DNA of 61,174 nucleotides from Acidimicrobiales bacterium (lineage in GTDB: Bacteria; Actinomycetota; Acidimicrobiia; Acidimicrobiales; UBA8190): assembly GCA_030040015.1 (NCBI GenBank), contig JASHUM010000076.1:1-61174 (forward strand), given 5' to 3'. The position numbers and the translations under genes are program-made. The notes beneath the pieces were generated by a model that saw only the letters and a list, made by a program, of their open reading frames with translations, did no database searches and was not told the DNA's origin. The stretch's first letter is position 1. Each line of letters begins with the position of its first letter. Below, in pieces: positions 51,649 through 60,313 of the stretch.

Positions 51649-52197
51649 CTAGAACTCCTGTGCGCAGCTTCCCGTGACGGGCAACCCTGCCCGCTTGGCG
51701 GCCGTCTCGAGCTCGTTCAAGGCTGGTTGGCTCTTTGCGACCTCGGCGACGAACCCACTCACGTTGCCGGCGAGGGCGTCGTTCTTCTGGGCCGCGGCGA
51801 TGGTCAGGAACGAGAAGGCCAGGGCCTTCACCTTGTCCCATGCGCTGGACCCGGTCGAGGGTTCGCCCAGCGCAGCGAGGGCAGCCTCGAAGGCCGGGAC
51901 ACCACGTTGGTTCTCGGCGAAGTACGCACCGACCGCGGGCAGCTCAGCCGCCGGGGGATCGTCCGGGTTGAAGTTGCTGTACGGGAACGTGCCGGCCGGC
52001 GGGTACCGGGCCACGTTGGCCGAACACGCCTGATCGACCTTGGCGACGAAGGCGGCGTCGATCTTGGCGGACGCAGAGGTCGAGGAGCTGCACCCGGAGA
52101 TGGCCAGGGCGAGCGACGCGCACGCCACAACACTCCAGCGCCGAGGGCGTGACGGCTTCGACGGTCGAAACAACGAGGAAAGGGTAGGCGAGGCCAC
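51649..52197 (-). CDS. Lipoprotein, function unknown
   Basis: The product has 182 residues. The signal sequence (RRWSVVACASLALAISGC) has an ideal lipobox ISGC, giving a lipid-anchored Cys at about 37. The mature protein is helical and Ala-rich (FVAKVDQACSANVARYP, VSGFVAEVAKSQPALNELETAAKRAGL), with Cys at both ends (DQACSAN and GSCAQEF) placed for a disulfide. Similar small actinobacterial lipoproteins are common and uncharacterised. The start is GTG at 52197. The lipase gene ends 21 bp upstream on the same strand, so the two may be cotranscribed. Confidence 0.7.
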   Translation of the reverse strand: MASPTLSSLFRPSKPSRPRRWSVVACASLALAISGCSSSTSASAKIDAAFVAKVDQACSANVARYPPAGTFPYSNFNPDDPPAAELPAVGAYFAENQRGVPAFEAALAALGEPSTGSSAWDKVKALAFSFLTIAAAQKNDALAGNVSGFVAEVAKSQPALNELETAAKRAGLPVTGSCAQEF

Positions 52198-52217
52198 CCC
52201 CGCTCTCAACAGGCGAC

Positions 52218-53264
52218 TCAGCCCACCGCCGGCAGGGTGAGTGTGCAGTGCACTCGCCGAGGGTGGGCCGGGTCCAGGGCATTGAGCACGTCTTGAGCTG
52301 CCACGGGATCCGATGCGATGGCGAGGTGGTCCGCCTCGTCGAGGTGGCACTGGTCTTGCACCACGATGTTGTCGACGCCAATCCCGAACCGCCCTCCGGC
52401 GCACCGGGGATCGATGAAGTCGCTGGTGTAGGGCCGTACGAGCTCGTCGTTCTCGGTGGCGATCGACGTATAGCTCACACCGTCGACCGCTGCGCCGTCG
52501 TAAGGGCACGTCGCCGCCTCGTCGGCTGTGGCATGCGCGTTGGGGGCGTCAAGGGTGGTGATGAAGCTCGATCCGACGAGGAACTCGGTGCACGACGCGC
52601 AGAACGACGCGACCAGGGCGCTCTCCTCGGCGGAGTACCCGTACGCAGCTCCGAGGGCGTACAGATCAGAGAGGCCCCAGAGCGTGGTCCCGTGGAGCAC
52701 GCCGCTCAACATCACGAAGTGCGCCACCACCTTCGATCCCCCCAGGAACTTGAGGTAGTAGTCGGGCATCGTCCCACCCTCGGAGTGGCCCACGATGTCG
52801 ACCTTGGGCGCATGCGTCTCGGCCAACACCTGGTCGACGAAGGCAGCCAGCTGGCGCGCGCTCGTCGCCATGTCGGCCAGCCCGCCGATTTGGTCGACGG
52901 GCCGCGGCTCCGAGGTGTCGTTCCCGTAGGTGAGCGAGTACACGCAGTAGCCGTTGTCGGCCAGGAACGGCGCCATGGTCTGCCAATTGTCGTTTTGGTC
53001 GGCCGCCAAGCCGTGCACGAGGACGACAGGGTAGGGGTGCTCGGCGCTCGGTTTGCACGGGACGTCGGACCCGGGCGGAGGCACGTCGGGGCCGTTCTCT
53101 GAAGCAGCGACGATTGCTGTCGGGAGAAAGGACCAGACGACCGGGTAGTGGGGCGCCGAGGGTGCCGCACTCGCCAGACCCGGCCACACGACCGCGCCAC
53201 CGACGAGCAGGAGAAGACCCGCTACCGCCTCACGCAGCATCCGCCTGGCGCGCATTTCGGACAT
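52218..53264 (-). CDS. Secreted lipase/esterase (alpha/beta hydrolase)
   Basis: The product has 348 residues. The signal peptide (EAVAGLLLLVGGAVVWPGLASA) is followed by a lipase core with VVLVHGLAADQNDNW, the nucleophile Ser161 in VDIVGHSEGGTMP, and the likely catalytic His in DEADHLAIASDP near the C-terminus. Several Cys (NGYCVYS, FCASCTEF, ATCPYDG, DPRCAGG) suggest disulfides outside the cell. It is close to actinobacterial class-2-type lipases that act on acylglycerols. The ATG at 53264 is clear. A LuxR-type regulator gene lies upstream on the same strand, and a lipoprotein gene downstream. Confidence 0.85.
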   Translation of the reverse strand: MSEMRARRMLREAVAGLLLLVGGAVVWPGLASAAPSAPHYPVVWSFLPTAIVAASENGPDVPPPGSDVPCKPSAEHPYPVVLVHGLAADQNDNWQTMAPFLADNGYCVYSLTYGNDTSEPRPVDQIGGLADMATSARQLAAFVDQVLAETHAPKVDIVGHSEGGTMPDYYLKFLGGSKVVAHFVMLSGVLHGTTLWGLSDLYALGAAYGYSAEESALVASFCASCTEFLVGSSFITTLDAPNAHATADEAATCPYDGAAVDGVSYTSIATENDELVRPYTSDFIDPRCAGGRFGIGVDNIVVQDQCHLDEADHLAIASDPVAAQDVLNALDPAHPRRVHCTLTLPAVG

Positions 53265-53354
53265 TGTTGCACAGTTCGGTGTCGACGTTCTCGACGATGA
53301 CGCCTCCGACCTGTGAGCCCTGGCCGAGAACTGTCCGCCCTCGCCATGGCGGGT

Positions 53355-54143
53355 CTATGCGATCTTCTCCGGAAAGGCACGCATCACAGCCGCAGTGCGG
53401 TTCGAGACATCGAGCCTGGCGTAGATGTTCTCCAGGTGCGTGCGCACTGTCCCTTCGGACAGCCCGAGCTGACGGGCGATCTGGATATTGGTGGAGCCGC
53501 CGGCGATCAGTCGCATCAACTCCCACTGCCGGGGGGTGAGGTCGGGTACTGGAGAGCGTCGTCGCGCGGCGTCGAGGTAGGCCTGATGGAGGTGAGGGCG
53601 CAGCAACGTGAGGATTGCCCGGTCGCGCTCGGAGAACTCGGAGCCCGGGCCTCGCACGAGGAAGAGGCGGGCGATTCGTCCGGGTTCCGCCTCCGGTCCC
53701 GGCGCCTCGGGCAGAAACAGCCCGATGTGGTGCTCAAAGCCCTGTGGCCTGTAGACGTCGCAGTACATGCCGGTGGAGTGGAACTCCGGCACTGAGTAGA
53801 AGTCGGCGACCTGGAGGATGCTTCGTAGATCGCCACTACGGTCGGGGTAGCTGCAGGGTTTGCAAGCCCAGAAGTGCTTCCAGAAGGCTTCGTGGATCCC
53901 CGTGTCGGATCCAGTGCTCGGCCGGTCGTCGTCAACGTCGTCGGGGATTTGCTGGGAGAACCAGTATCGCTGTCGCTTGGTGTCGTACCCCTGGAACAGG
54001 ACGTAGTCGCAGGGGATCTGGGCCTTCAGGTCGCTGAGCAGCGAGAGCGGCAACCCAACGTCTGACAGGTCGGGCCGGTCCTGGTCGATGATGCCGGCAA
54101 GGACCTGGAGGTCGTGATCGCTGGGCATGATCCGAGTGACCAT
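53355..54143 (-). CDS. LuxR family transcriptional regulator
   Basis: The product has 262 residues. The N-terminal part (about 10-185) looks like a GAF/PAS-type sensor. The C-terminal LuxR helix-turn-helix (about 195-255) has LTPRQWELMRLIAGGSTNIQIARQLGLSEGTVRTHLENIYARLDVSNRTAAVMRA. No receiver domain, autoinducer-pocket signature or ATPase is evident. The ATG at 54143 has GGAGGCGCC immediately upstream on the minus strand. It is divergent from a small membrane-protein gene with a short inverted repeat between them, and it precedes the lipase gene by 90 bp. The signal is unknown. Confidence 0.88.
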   Translation of the reverse strand: MVTRIMPSDHDLQVLAGIIDQDRPDLSDVGLPLSLLSDLKAQIPCDYVLFQGYDTKRQRYWFSQQIPDDVDDDRPSTGSDTGIHEAFWKHFWACKPCSYPDRSGDLRSILQVADFYSVPEFHSTGMYCDVYRPQGFEHHIGLFLPEAPGPEAEPGRIARLFLVRGPGSEFSERDRAILTLLRPHLHQAYLDAARRRSPVPDLTPRQWELMRLIAGGSTNIQIARQLGLSEGTVRTHLENIYARLDVSNRTAAVMRAFPEKIA

Positions 54144-54193
54144 GGCGCCTCCTCCGCCGGGCGCACCTTACGCCCACGCAGCCTGACCTGGGC

Positions 54194-54211
54194 ATCCGTA
54201 ATTCTTCGGAT
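54194..54211. promoter_or_regulatory. Inverted repeat between LuxR gene and small membrane-protein gene
   Basis: ATCCG (54194-54198) and CGGAT (54207-54211) flank an AT-rich 8-bp centre. The spacing is typical of a dimeric LuxR-type operator. It lies 51 bp from the LuxR start and 67 bp before the divergent gene. Confidence 0.4.
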
Positions 54212-54277
54212 AGCGGTCCGCCCTTCTCAGCGCTCATAGTCCGACGAAGGGGGGCACCTCAACATAAGGAGACCACT

Positions 54278-54583
54278 ATGAGGCCCGTCCGCTACCTCCG
54301 TCGAGCTGCGAGCGTCGTCGTCGCACTTGCGAGCACCATGCTCGGCTTCCTTCTCTTCGCCCCCTCGGCGTCCGCCCTGGTGATGCCTCCTCCGGGCATG
54401 TCGCCGACCGGTCCATCACCACGACCAGCCCAGACGCTCGTCCACAGCGCGGTCACGGGTGGCTTCGCCGGGTGGGAGATCGCCCTCATCGCCATCGGGG
54501 CCGCTGTGGTCGCGGCCACGTTTGCTGTCTACACCGACCGTGCTCGTGAGTCGCACCGAAAGGTCAGGGTGTCGGCCGCATAG
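54278..54583 (+). CDS. Small exported membrane protein
   Basis: The product has 101 residues. The signal peptide (YLRRAASVVVALASTMLGFLLFAPSASA) is followed by a Pro-rich outer stretch (PPPGMSPTGPSPRPAQ), one membrane helix (GWEIALIAIGAAVVAATFAVY) and a short basic cytosolic tail. The ATG at 54278 follows AAGGAGACCACT, a strong ribosome-binding site. It is divergent from the LuxR regulator and may be its target. No family is recognised. Confidence 0.7.
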   Translation: MRPVRYLRRAASVVVALASTMLGFLLFAPSASALVMPPPGMSPTGPSPRPAQTLVHSAVTGGFAGWEIALIAIGAAVVAATFAVYTDRARESHRKVRVSAA

Positions 54584-54682
54584 CAGTCCGGCCAGTATCG
54601 GGCGCACCTGGCTTCCGGCGCCGGAATCGGTCCAGCGGGTTGGGCCGACCGACCGGGAACCAGGTTCGCCCGTGGTCGGCGC

Positions 54683-55414
54683 TCACTCGAAGCTGATGGT
54701 GCTCCAACGTCGAGCGACTGAAGGATCGCCCTCGAGAGAAATGGTGGCGTCCCCGATGGCCCGCCGACCGCACATCCACAGCAGAAGGTCCGAGGCGACG
54801 GCCCGCACGGTGGCCTCGGGATCCCGGAGGCCGTCAGCGCGGTGCAACTCGGTGGGCGACAGCGTCAGCGTGCAGGCGAAAGGCGCGTCGGTGGCTTCGA
54901 GGCCGACGGTGCCGGTCAGGTGCGGGTTGTCTTCCTCCATTCGTAAGCAGAAGTTCACGATTTCGACGTATTCGTCGATGCCGTCCAGGGCCAGGACGGG
55001 GTCGACGGGACGAGGCTCTCCGGCCGCGTTCTCGGCGTCCCAGCGGTGGACAGCGGTCTCGTGGGCCATCCGCCGGGGCCAGAAACGAGCCGGGGCCGGC
55101 GCCAGCGCCATCCAGTTCCACACCTGGTCCTCGGGATCCACGTGACCCAAGGTGCCGAGGAGCATGTCCAGCCCGTCTGCGAACCACTCCGGGAGCAGCT
55201 CCGCCGGCGGCCGCTCGGGGAACGCCTCCCGTGTCTCGGCCTTGGTGCGGACCATCTTCTCCACCCACCGGTGCACCTGTCCGAGGTGAGCAATGACGTC
55301 TTCTACCGTCCAGCCCGGGCAGCTGGGCACCTCGGCCCGGGGGGCGCGTCGGCCGACAGCCAATGCAGCCGACCCGTCGGCGGAAAGGTGCTCCAAGTAG
55401 TCGAGCTTCTGCAC
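54683..55414 (-). CDS. Maleylpyruvate isomerase-type (DinB-like, mycothiol-dependent) family protein
   Basis: The product has 243 residues. The N-terminal DinB-like helical bundle has CPGWTVEDVIAHLGQVHRWVEKM, with a metal-ligand His in AHLGQVH, and the RRMAHETAVHRWDAE pair of His, typical of TIGR03083 proteins. The C-terminal part (about 165-243) is an SCP2-like fold (LTLSPTELHR, AVASDLLLWMCGRR). Members are cytosolic, zinc-containing, and often annotated as mycothiol-dependent; actual substrates vary. The start is GTG at 55414. It supports an actinobacterial host. Confidence 0.85.
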   Translation of the reverse strand: MQKLDYLEHLSADGSAALAVGRRAPRAEVPSCPGWTVEDVIAHLGQVHRWVEKMVRTKAETREAFPERPPAELLPEWFADGLDMLLGTLGHVDPEDQVWNWMALAPAPARFWPRRMAHETAVHRWDAENAAGEPRPVDPVLALDGIDEYVEIVNFCLRMEEDNPHLTGTVGLEATDAPFACTLTLSPTELHRADGLRDPEATVRAVASDLLLWMCGRRAIGDATISLEGDPSVARRWSTISFE

Positions 55415-55504
55415 CGGCGTTGTCTATCAGCCGAAGCTTCCCGCCCGTAGCCGCCGGGCCTGGGTCTCGGCAGGCCGGCCGCCGGGCGGGGGAGCTCGGG
55501 GTCG

Positions 55505-55981
55505 CTAGGCGCCTTTCTCGGGCGCGATCAGAACCGGGCGGCGGGTGTGCGCCGCCAACGCGTGGGAAACGCTGCCCAACAACGCGGTTCTGAGAGGCCC
55601 CCGGCCCCGCTGGCCGCACACGACGAGACGGGCGGAGATCTCGTCAGCAACAGTCAGGATGGCGTTGGCGATGCCCTCGGTGGACTCCTTGGTCATTGCC
55701 GACGCCTGGTATCCGCGCTCGGCGGCTCGCCGGGCTCCGTCTTCCGCGGCTGCTCGAGCAAAGGATTGTTCCTGCTCGTCGACGTCACCTTCGCTCGGGA
55801 GCGAGCCGGCGGTGAACGCGCCGCCAAGCGCCAAGCGGACGGCAATCGGTTCCCAGACGGTGAGGACGACCACCTCGCCGGAGGGCTCGATCAGTTCCCC
55901 CGCTGCCCTCATGGCCTGGCGGGACCCGTCCGAACCGTCGTAACAGAAGAGCACGGGGCCCTTGGGCCTGCCCTGGGTCAT
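55505..55981 (-). CDS. Universal stress protein (UspA family)
   Basis: The product has 158 residues, a single Usp domain. The start VLFCYDGSDGSRQAMRAA and the ATP-binding loop G-2x-G-9x-G-S in VCGQRGRGPLRTALLGSVSHAL are intact, so it is probably an ATP-binding UspA type rather than the non-binding kind. Usp proteins are cytosolic and induced by stress; their molecular role is often unclear. The ATG at 55981 has AAGGAGAGAGGC upstream on the minus strand. The propeller-type lipoprotein gene lies upstream on the same strand, 57 bp away. Confidence 0.92.
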   Translation of the reverse strand: MTQGRPKGPVLFCYDGSDGSRQAMRAAGELIEPSGEVVVLTVWEPIAVRLALGGAFTAGSLPSEGDVDEQEQSFARAAAEDGARRAAERGYQASAMTKESTEGIANAILTVADEISARLVVCGQRGRGPLRTALLGSVSHALAAHTRRPVLIAPEKGA

Positions 55982-56038
55982 GCCTCTCTCCTTGTGGGTC
56001 GTGCCGCCGAGTTTGGAACACCTCCGAAGTTACCGCCT

Positions 56039-57352
56039 TCAGCCGGCGGGAAGGCCATTGGCGAGCACCTGAACCGCGCCAGGCCCGGGTGCAATCAGGG
56101 TGGACGTGGGCGTCAGGCCGTCGAGCAGCAGGCATCGTCCAGACGGGGAGCACGCCACCCCTCCTGGGGAATTGGCGGTGTACCCGTTCGGAGGTGAAGG
56201 AAGTGACGTCATCTGGCTCCAGCGAGTGCCGTCGTCCGTCGTCACGACGACCTGAGTACCCGAGGCGACACAACGCCCGGACGCCGGGCAACTCACCGAT
56301 ACGGGGGCGGAGATGGCTGCCAGGCCCCGTGCCTCCACCTGCTGCCACGGGCCCTCGACTGCCCCAGTGAGTACTGACCACGTCCCGGTGCGCAGGTTCG
56401 TGACGAACATCAGACAGTCGGAGGGTCCCGCGCAGGCGACGGCCCACGGAACGCCGGCTGGTTCATCGGTGACGCCGAGGGTATGCCCCCCGTCGTCGCT
56501 CGAGAGCACCACCCCCTTTGTGTGCTCCGTCAGGTATCCGCCGTCAAAGGGAACGATGTCGGCCTCGTCCCCCAGGAAGGCACACTGCTGGTCGACGCAG
56601 GTGACGTCAGACAGATAGACGTAACGCGCGCCGGAGCGACCGGGCAGGCTCGAGGCCGTCCAGGTCCCGCCCCCGTCTTCGGTGATGAGCACGGTGGTCG
56701 CATAGAACCGGTCTGCTCCTGCCCAGGGTTCGAGCCCGTCGATGTCCGGGGCGTCCTCGTGCCAGGTGAGTGCCACGCAGTGCGAGGCCGATGGGCACGC
56801 CACGTCGGTCACGAGCTCCACCCACGACGGCATGGAGTGCTGGGTCCAGCTCCGGCCGGCATCCGTAGTGGTGAGGAACCTGACCTCCGAGCCCGGCGTG
56901 CCGGCGCTGCCGCCCGCGTCGAGCACGGCGCCCGCCGCGCAGGTGGTGGCGTTCACACAGGAAATGGGAGACGACAACCAGGTGGCGGGGGGCAGGTTCA
57001 ACTCGGTCCAGCTCCGGCCGTCGTCGCTCGAACGGTATGCGGTCGAGCGAAATGGTTGGAACCCCGGCACCACGCCAGGCGCCGTTGGCGCCCCATCGGG
57101 CTGGTAGCCGTTCTCCTGGACGACGACATAACAGGTGGGGTTGTTGACGCCGGCACAACCGATCGTCGATGTCGGCCCGGCTCCCAGATAGTTCGGCGCG
57201 CCTCCCTGGAGCCAGACGGTGGGACCGGGTTGGTGCCAGGTCCTCGACGCCACGGATGCGAAGACCTGAGAGCCGGTGGCCGAGGATGACGATGCGCAGC
57301 CCCCGAGGAGCACGGCAAGCAGGCTCGCGCCAGCCAGCCACGTCCTCCCCAT
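56039..57352 (-). CDS. Lipoprotein with BNR/Ycf48-like propeller repeats
   Basis: The product has 437 residues. A signal peptide ends in the lipobox LGGC (about C19 from the ATG at 57352), followed by a Ser-rich linker. The body has repeated YRSSDDGRSWTEL, LTTTDAGRSWTQH, LITEDGGGTWTAS, VLSSDDGGHTLGV and VVTTDDGTRWSQM elements, the DxGxxW signature of BNR/Ycf48-like propellers. It also has paired Cys motifs (CVNATTC, CPSASHC, CVDQQC, CAGPSDC, CPASGRC, CSPSGRC), one per blade, probably disulfides. A TTG further upstream is an alternative start. It is an extracellular binding or scaffold protein; the partner is unknown. Confidence 0.8.
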   Translation of the reverse strand: MGRTWLAGASLLAVLLGGCASSSSATGSQVFASVASRTWHQPGPTVWLQGGAPNYLGAGPTSTIGCAGVNNPTCYVVVQENGYQPDGAPTAPGVVPGFQPFRSTAYRSSDDGRSWTELNLPPATWLSSPISCVNATTCAAGAVLDAGGSAGTPGSEVRFLTTTDAGRSWTQHSMPSWVELVTDVACPSASHCVALTWHEDAPDIDGLEPWAGADRFYATTVLITEDGGGTWTASSLPGRSGARYVYLSDVTCVDQQCAFLGDEADIVPFDGGYLTEHTKGVVLSSDDGGHTLGVTDEPAGVPWAVACAGPSDCLMFVTNLRTGTWSVLTGAVEGPWQQVEARGLAAISAPVSVSCPASGRCVASGTQVVVTTDDGTRWSQMTSLPSPPNGYTANSPGGVACSPSGRCLLLDGLTPTSTLIAPGPGAVQVLANGLPAG

Positions 57353-57481
57353 GGACGGATTCAAGCACCCGCCAGCCGAGAGGGTCGCCAGGCGGTCAGC
57401 CGCTCACTCGGAAGACCTGCACGCGACACTTGAGGCTGGCACGGCTCAACCCTTCCCAGCCTTGGGTCGATATCTGGAGTC

Positions 57482-58825
57482 GTGGCTGGCCCTCTCGTCA
57501 CCGAGAACGTCCCTCACCCCCCACTGCGCGACAGCTGCTCGCCTGCCCAGGGTCGAGTCTCGAGGCCCACCAAGAGGCGAGGGACAACCCGGCACGGTCG
57601 AAGAGCATTCACCGCCCGAAGTTGGTGCGCCGAGAGAGCGGTACCTCTGGCCGGTTCCGCCGTCTTCGCCGTGGTTGGGGCCAACTACGTGCTGTGGTGG
57701 CTACCCCTGGTCCATCACGTCGATGCATGGTGGATCACGGGCGATTTCTGGCACACCTACTTTGCCACTGCCGCCTTCGTGAGTGGCCACTGGTCCGCCA
57801 TTTACGCTTCCAAGAACGCGCTCATCACCTTGCCGGGAATCCTCGTTGTGCTCTCCCCGCTGGTGTCGCTCGCCCAACACCTTCATCTCTCGATCGGCTT
57901 TCCATACACGTTGATCACCACTCCGATCGCCTGGCTCGTCGTGATGCCTGCAGACATTGCCGCCGGCTGTGTGCTCCTCTTCGCCACGGACGCCATGGCC
58001 CGCCACTTCCGCGTACCCCCCGATCGCCGGGTCGTCCTCGTGCTGGGCGAGGTCGTCGCACTATGGGGCGTCGCTGTCTGGCAATGGCATCCAGAAGATG
58101 TGTTGGCGGTTGCGCTCATGATCTGGGCTCTTCTGGCCGCCTTCAAGCAACGTTGGAGTCGGTGCGGATGGACCCTCGGCGTGGCGATCGCATTCCAGCC
58201 GTTGTCCCTGTTGGCCTTGGCTCCGTTGTTGGCCCTGACTCCCAGGACATCGAGGATCCCCAATGTGGTTCGCGCCGTTGTCCCTGCCCTCGTCCTCACC
58301 GTCGGTCCTCTGTTGGCCAATCCGGGCGCAACCCTGAGAGCCATCATCGATCAACCGAACAGCACAATCCTCAACCACGTGACACCGTGGGTGCGCCTTG
58401 CCCCCCGATTGGGCAGTGGACTCGTGGCGGCTGGACCGGCCCGACTGGTGGCGGTGATCGTCGCGTCCAGCTTCGGCTGGATCCTCTGCAGGCGTAACCC
58501 GCGACCGGAAGTCGTCGTGTGGGTGATTGCCGCTGCCTTCGCGGCAAGGTCTTTCTTCGAAGCCGTCATGGTCATGTACTACATCTGGCCGGTCCTGGCC
58601 GTGGGGCTCGTGTTGGCGGCGCGGTCCTCAAGGACGCGCTTTCTCACGGTGTGCGCGATCTCCTCATTCGCAACGATGTTCGCGTTCTCCAGTTGGAGGA
58701 GCCAGTGGGGCTGGTGGTCGGTGCTGCTGGTCTGCATCACGGCGATCCTCTATCTCACGCGACCCCAATTCCGGAACACACACCGTGATCCTTCTCGTTC
58801 AGTGGTGTGCCGCATTCCAGTGTGA
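57482..58825 (+). CDS. Polytopic membrane protein (possible GT-C-type glycosyltransferase)
   Basis: The product has 447 residues. A basic N-terminal tail of about 50 residues precedes some nine or ten membrane helices. The first outer loop contains HHVDAWWITGDFWHTYFATAAFVSG, with acidic residues after the first helix, as in GT-C-type mannosyltransferases. The overall look resembles actinobacterial DUF2029/GT87-like proteins. The catalytic motif is not certain, so the glycosyltransferase reading is tentative. The start is GTG at 57482; the exact N-terminus is uncertain. It converges on the old-yellow-enzyme gene. Confidence 0.6.
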   Translation: MAGPLVTENVPHPPLRDSCSPAQGRVSRPTKRRGTTRHGRRAFTARSWCAERAVPLAGSAVFAVVGANYVLWWLPLVHHVDAWWITGDFWHTYFATAAFVSGHWSAIYASKNALITLPGILVVLSPLVSLAQHLHLSIGFPYTLITTPIAWLVVMPADIAAGCVLLFATDAMARHFRVPPDRRVVLVLGEVVALWGVAVWQWHPEDVLAVALMIWALLAAFKQRWSRCGWTLGVAIAFQPLSLLALAPLLALTPRTSRIPNVVRAVVPALVLTVGPLLANPGATLRAIIDQPNSTILNHVTPWVRLAPRLGSGLVAAGPARLVAVIVASSFGWILCRRNPRPEVVVWVIAAAFAARSFFEAVMVMYYIWPVLAVGLVLAARSSRTRFLTVCAISSFATMFAFSSWRSQWGWWSVLLVCITAILYLTRPQFRNTHRDPSRSVVCRIPV

Positions 58826-58906
58826 GTTCGATCGGGTTGCCCAGCAGTTACCCGGCGCATCGCGGCACACCGCGGATGGATGAGGAACGACGCCGAAAAG
58901 ACTGGC

Positions 58907-60187
58907 TCATGTCTTTCGCTTCTTGACCTCGGGGTTGTAGCAACCGCCCCTCATGCCGAGCATCTGCGCGGCCACACAGCGGTTCGAGTTGCGGCACAGT
59001 CCCGGCCCAGGACCGCCTCCCAGGATCCGCGCCGCAAGGTCGGGCTCGGCGTAAAAGGGTCGCCCGATGCCGACCATCGCCGCCTCGCCCGAGTCAAGGA
59101 TGGACGACACCTCTGAAGCGCTGCGTATACCGCCCACCGCGAACACCGGGATGCCCACGGCGGCTGACGCGGCCCGGAACAACCGCCGGTTCCACACCGG
59201 CTCGAACGGCGCCCGCCGGCCGCCCCACCATGCGCCCGCCTTGATCATCCCCCGCCGCCACCGTGACGGAGCCGCCCTCTCCAGCCGCCGAGACATGCCA
59301 GGATTGCTCCAGAAGGCGTCCGGTACCCCGCCACGCGACAGGGTGGTGTCGGGCAGCACCGACACCTCGACTGGCGTCACCGCGTCGTATCCCCAGTCCT
59401 CCACCAGGCGGCAGAGCCGCAGAGCGTCCTCTACCGTCGCCCCGTGGAAGCCCGGGGGCGTCCGCTCGACGGGCACTTTGACCGTGCACGGGAAGTCGGC
59501 GCCGGCGCGCTCCGCCACTGCCTGGCGGACGAGCTGCAGCACTCGGGCCCGTCCCTCCAGGGTGCCGCCGAACTCGTCGGTACGCCGGTTGTAGAACGGT
59601 GACAGGAACTGGTCGAGCAGCTTCGCGTTGGCCGAGCCGAGCTGCACGCCGTCGTATCCCGCCTCCCGGGCCCACGCCGCCACCTCGCCGTAGCGCTCGC
59701 ACATCTTCCCCACCTCCTCGGTGGTGAGCACGTGCACGGGCACGCCCCTGAACGCCGGCCGGAGAAGCCAGGGCACCGGCGACGCCGCCAACAGGGGACC
59801 GGCGCGACGGGAAGCGTACGGCTCGTGCCACGCCTCCATGGCGAACAGGCCGCCATGGCCGAGCTGGATGAAGATCGACGCTCCCGCTCGGTGGACGGCG
59901 TCGACCATGGTGGCCAGACGCAGCACCTTCTCGCGTGTGTCTACGCAAGTCATGCCGGGCGACGTGCGGCCCTCTGGAAGGATGCACGACGAGCCCTGGA
60001 TGATCAGCCCTACCCCCGATGACGCGTTCTCAACGAACTGGCGGGCGTAGAGCTCGACGGCATCGTCACCGTCGCCCGCCCCCTCGAGCACGGGTGCTCG
60101 GTAGAGCCGATTACGAATGCGAGTCCTGCCGACGCGCAATGGACTGTGGAGGACATCGGCCACGTCGTGAGCGTATTGCCTCAACAC
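58907..60187 (-). CDS. NADH:flavin oxidoreductase, old yellow enzyme family
   Basis: The product has 426 residues. The FMN TIM barrel has LHSPLRVGRTRIRNRLYRAP, FIQLGHGG, LLDQFLSPFYNRRTDEFGGTLEGRARV and the phosphate-binding IPVFAVGGIRSASEV and AAMVGIGRPF. In the substrate-binding segment the usual H-x-x-(H/N) reads GSAN, so the first His is lost while the Asn remains. The C-terminus has three Cys (CRNSNRC and GGCYNP) resembling a degraded iron-sulfur motif of 2,4-dienoyl-CoA reductase relatives. The start is GTG at 60187, with GTG 60163 as an alternative. Substrate unknown. Confidence 0.85.
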   Translation of the reverse strand: MLRQYAHDVADVLHSPLRVGRTRIRNRLYRAPVLEGAGDGDDAVELYARQFVENASSGVGLIIQGSSCILPEGRTSPGMTCVDTREKVLRLATMVDAVHRAGASIFIQLGHGGLFAMEAWHEPYASRRAGPLLAASPVPWLLRPAFRGVPVHVLTTEEVGKMCERYGEVAAWAREAGYDGVQLGSANAKLLDQFLSPFYNRRTDEFGGTLEGRARVLQLVRQAVAERAGADFPCTVKVPVERTPPGFHGATVEDALRLCRLVEDWGYDAVTPVEVSVLPDTTLSRGGVPDAFWSNPGMSRRLERAAPSRWRRGMIKAGAWWGGRRAPFEPVWNRRLFRAASAAVGIPVFAVGGIRSASEVSSILDSGEAAMVGIGRPFYAEPDLAARILGGGPGPGLCRNSNRCVAAQMLGMRGGCYNPEVKKRKT

Positions 60188-60313
60188 TGTCTGCCCGGTG
60201 ACCTGGGCAGATCGACGGGGTCACCGGCACTAGCTCCTTGACGACACCAGCCCCCTCACAACCGGGCCACCGCTCGCACCACCGTCGTCGGGCGCATCGT
60301 GGACGTCCGCCGG

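Noticed and set aside
53265-53354. Terminator or extra gene between lipase and LuxR genes
   Set aside because: No clear stem-loop and no open frame with protein-like composition.
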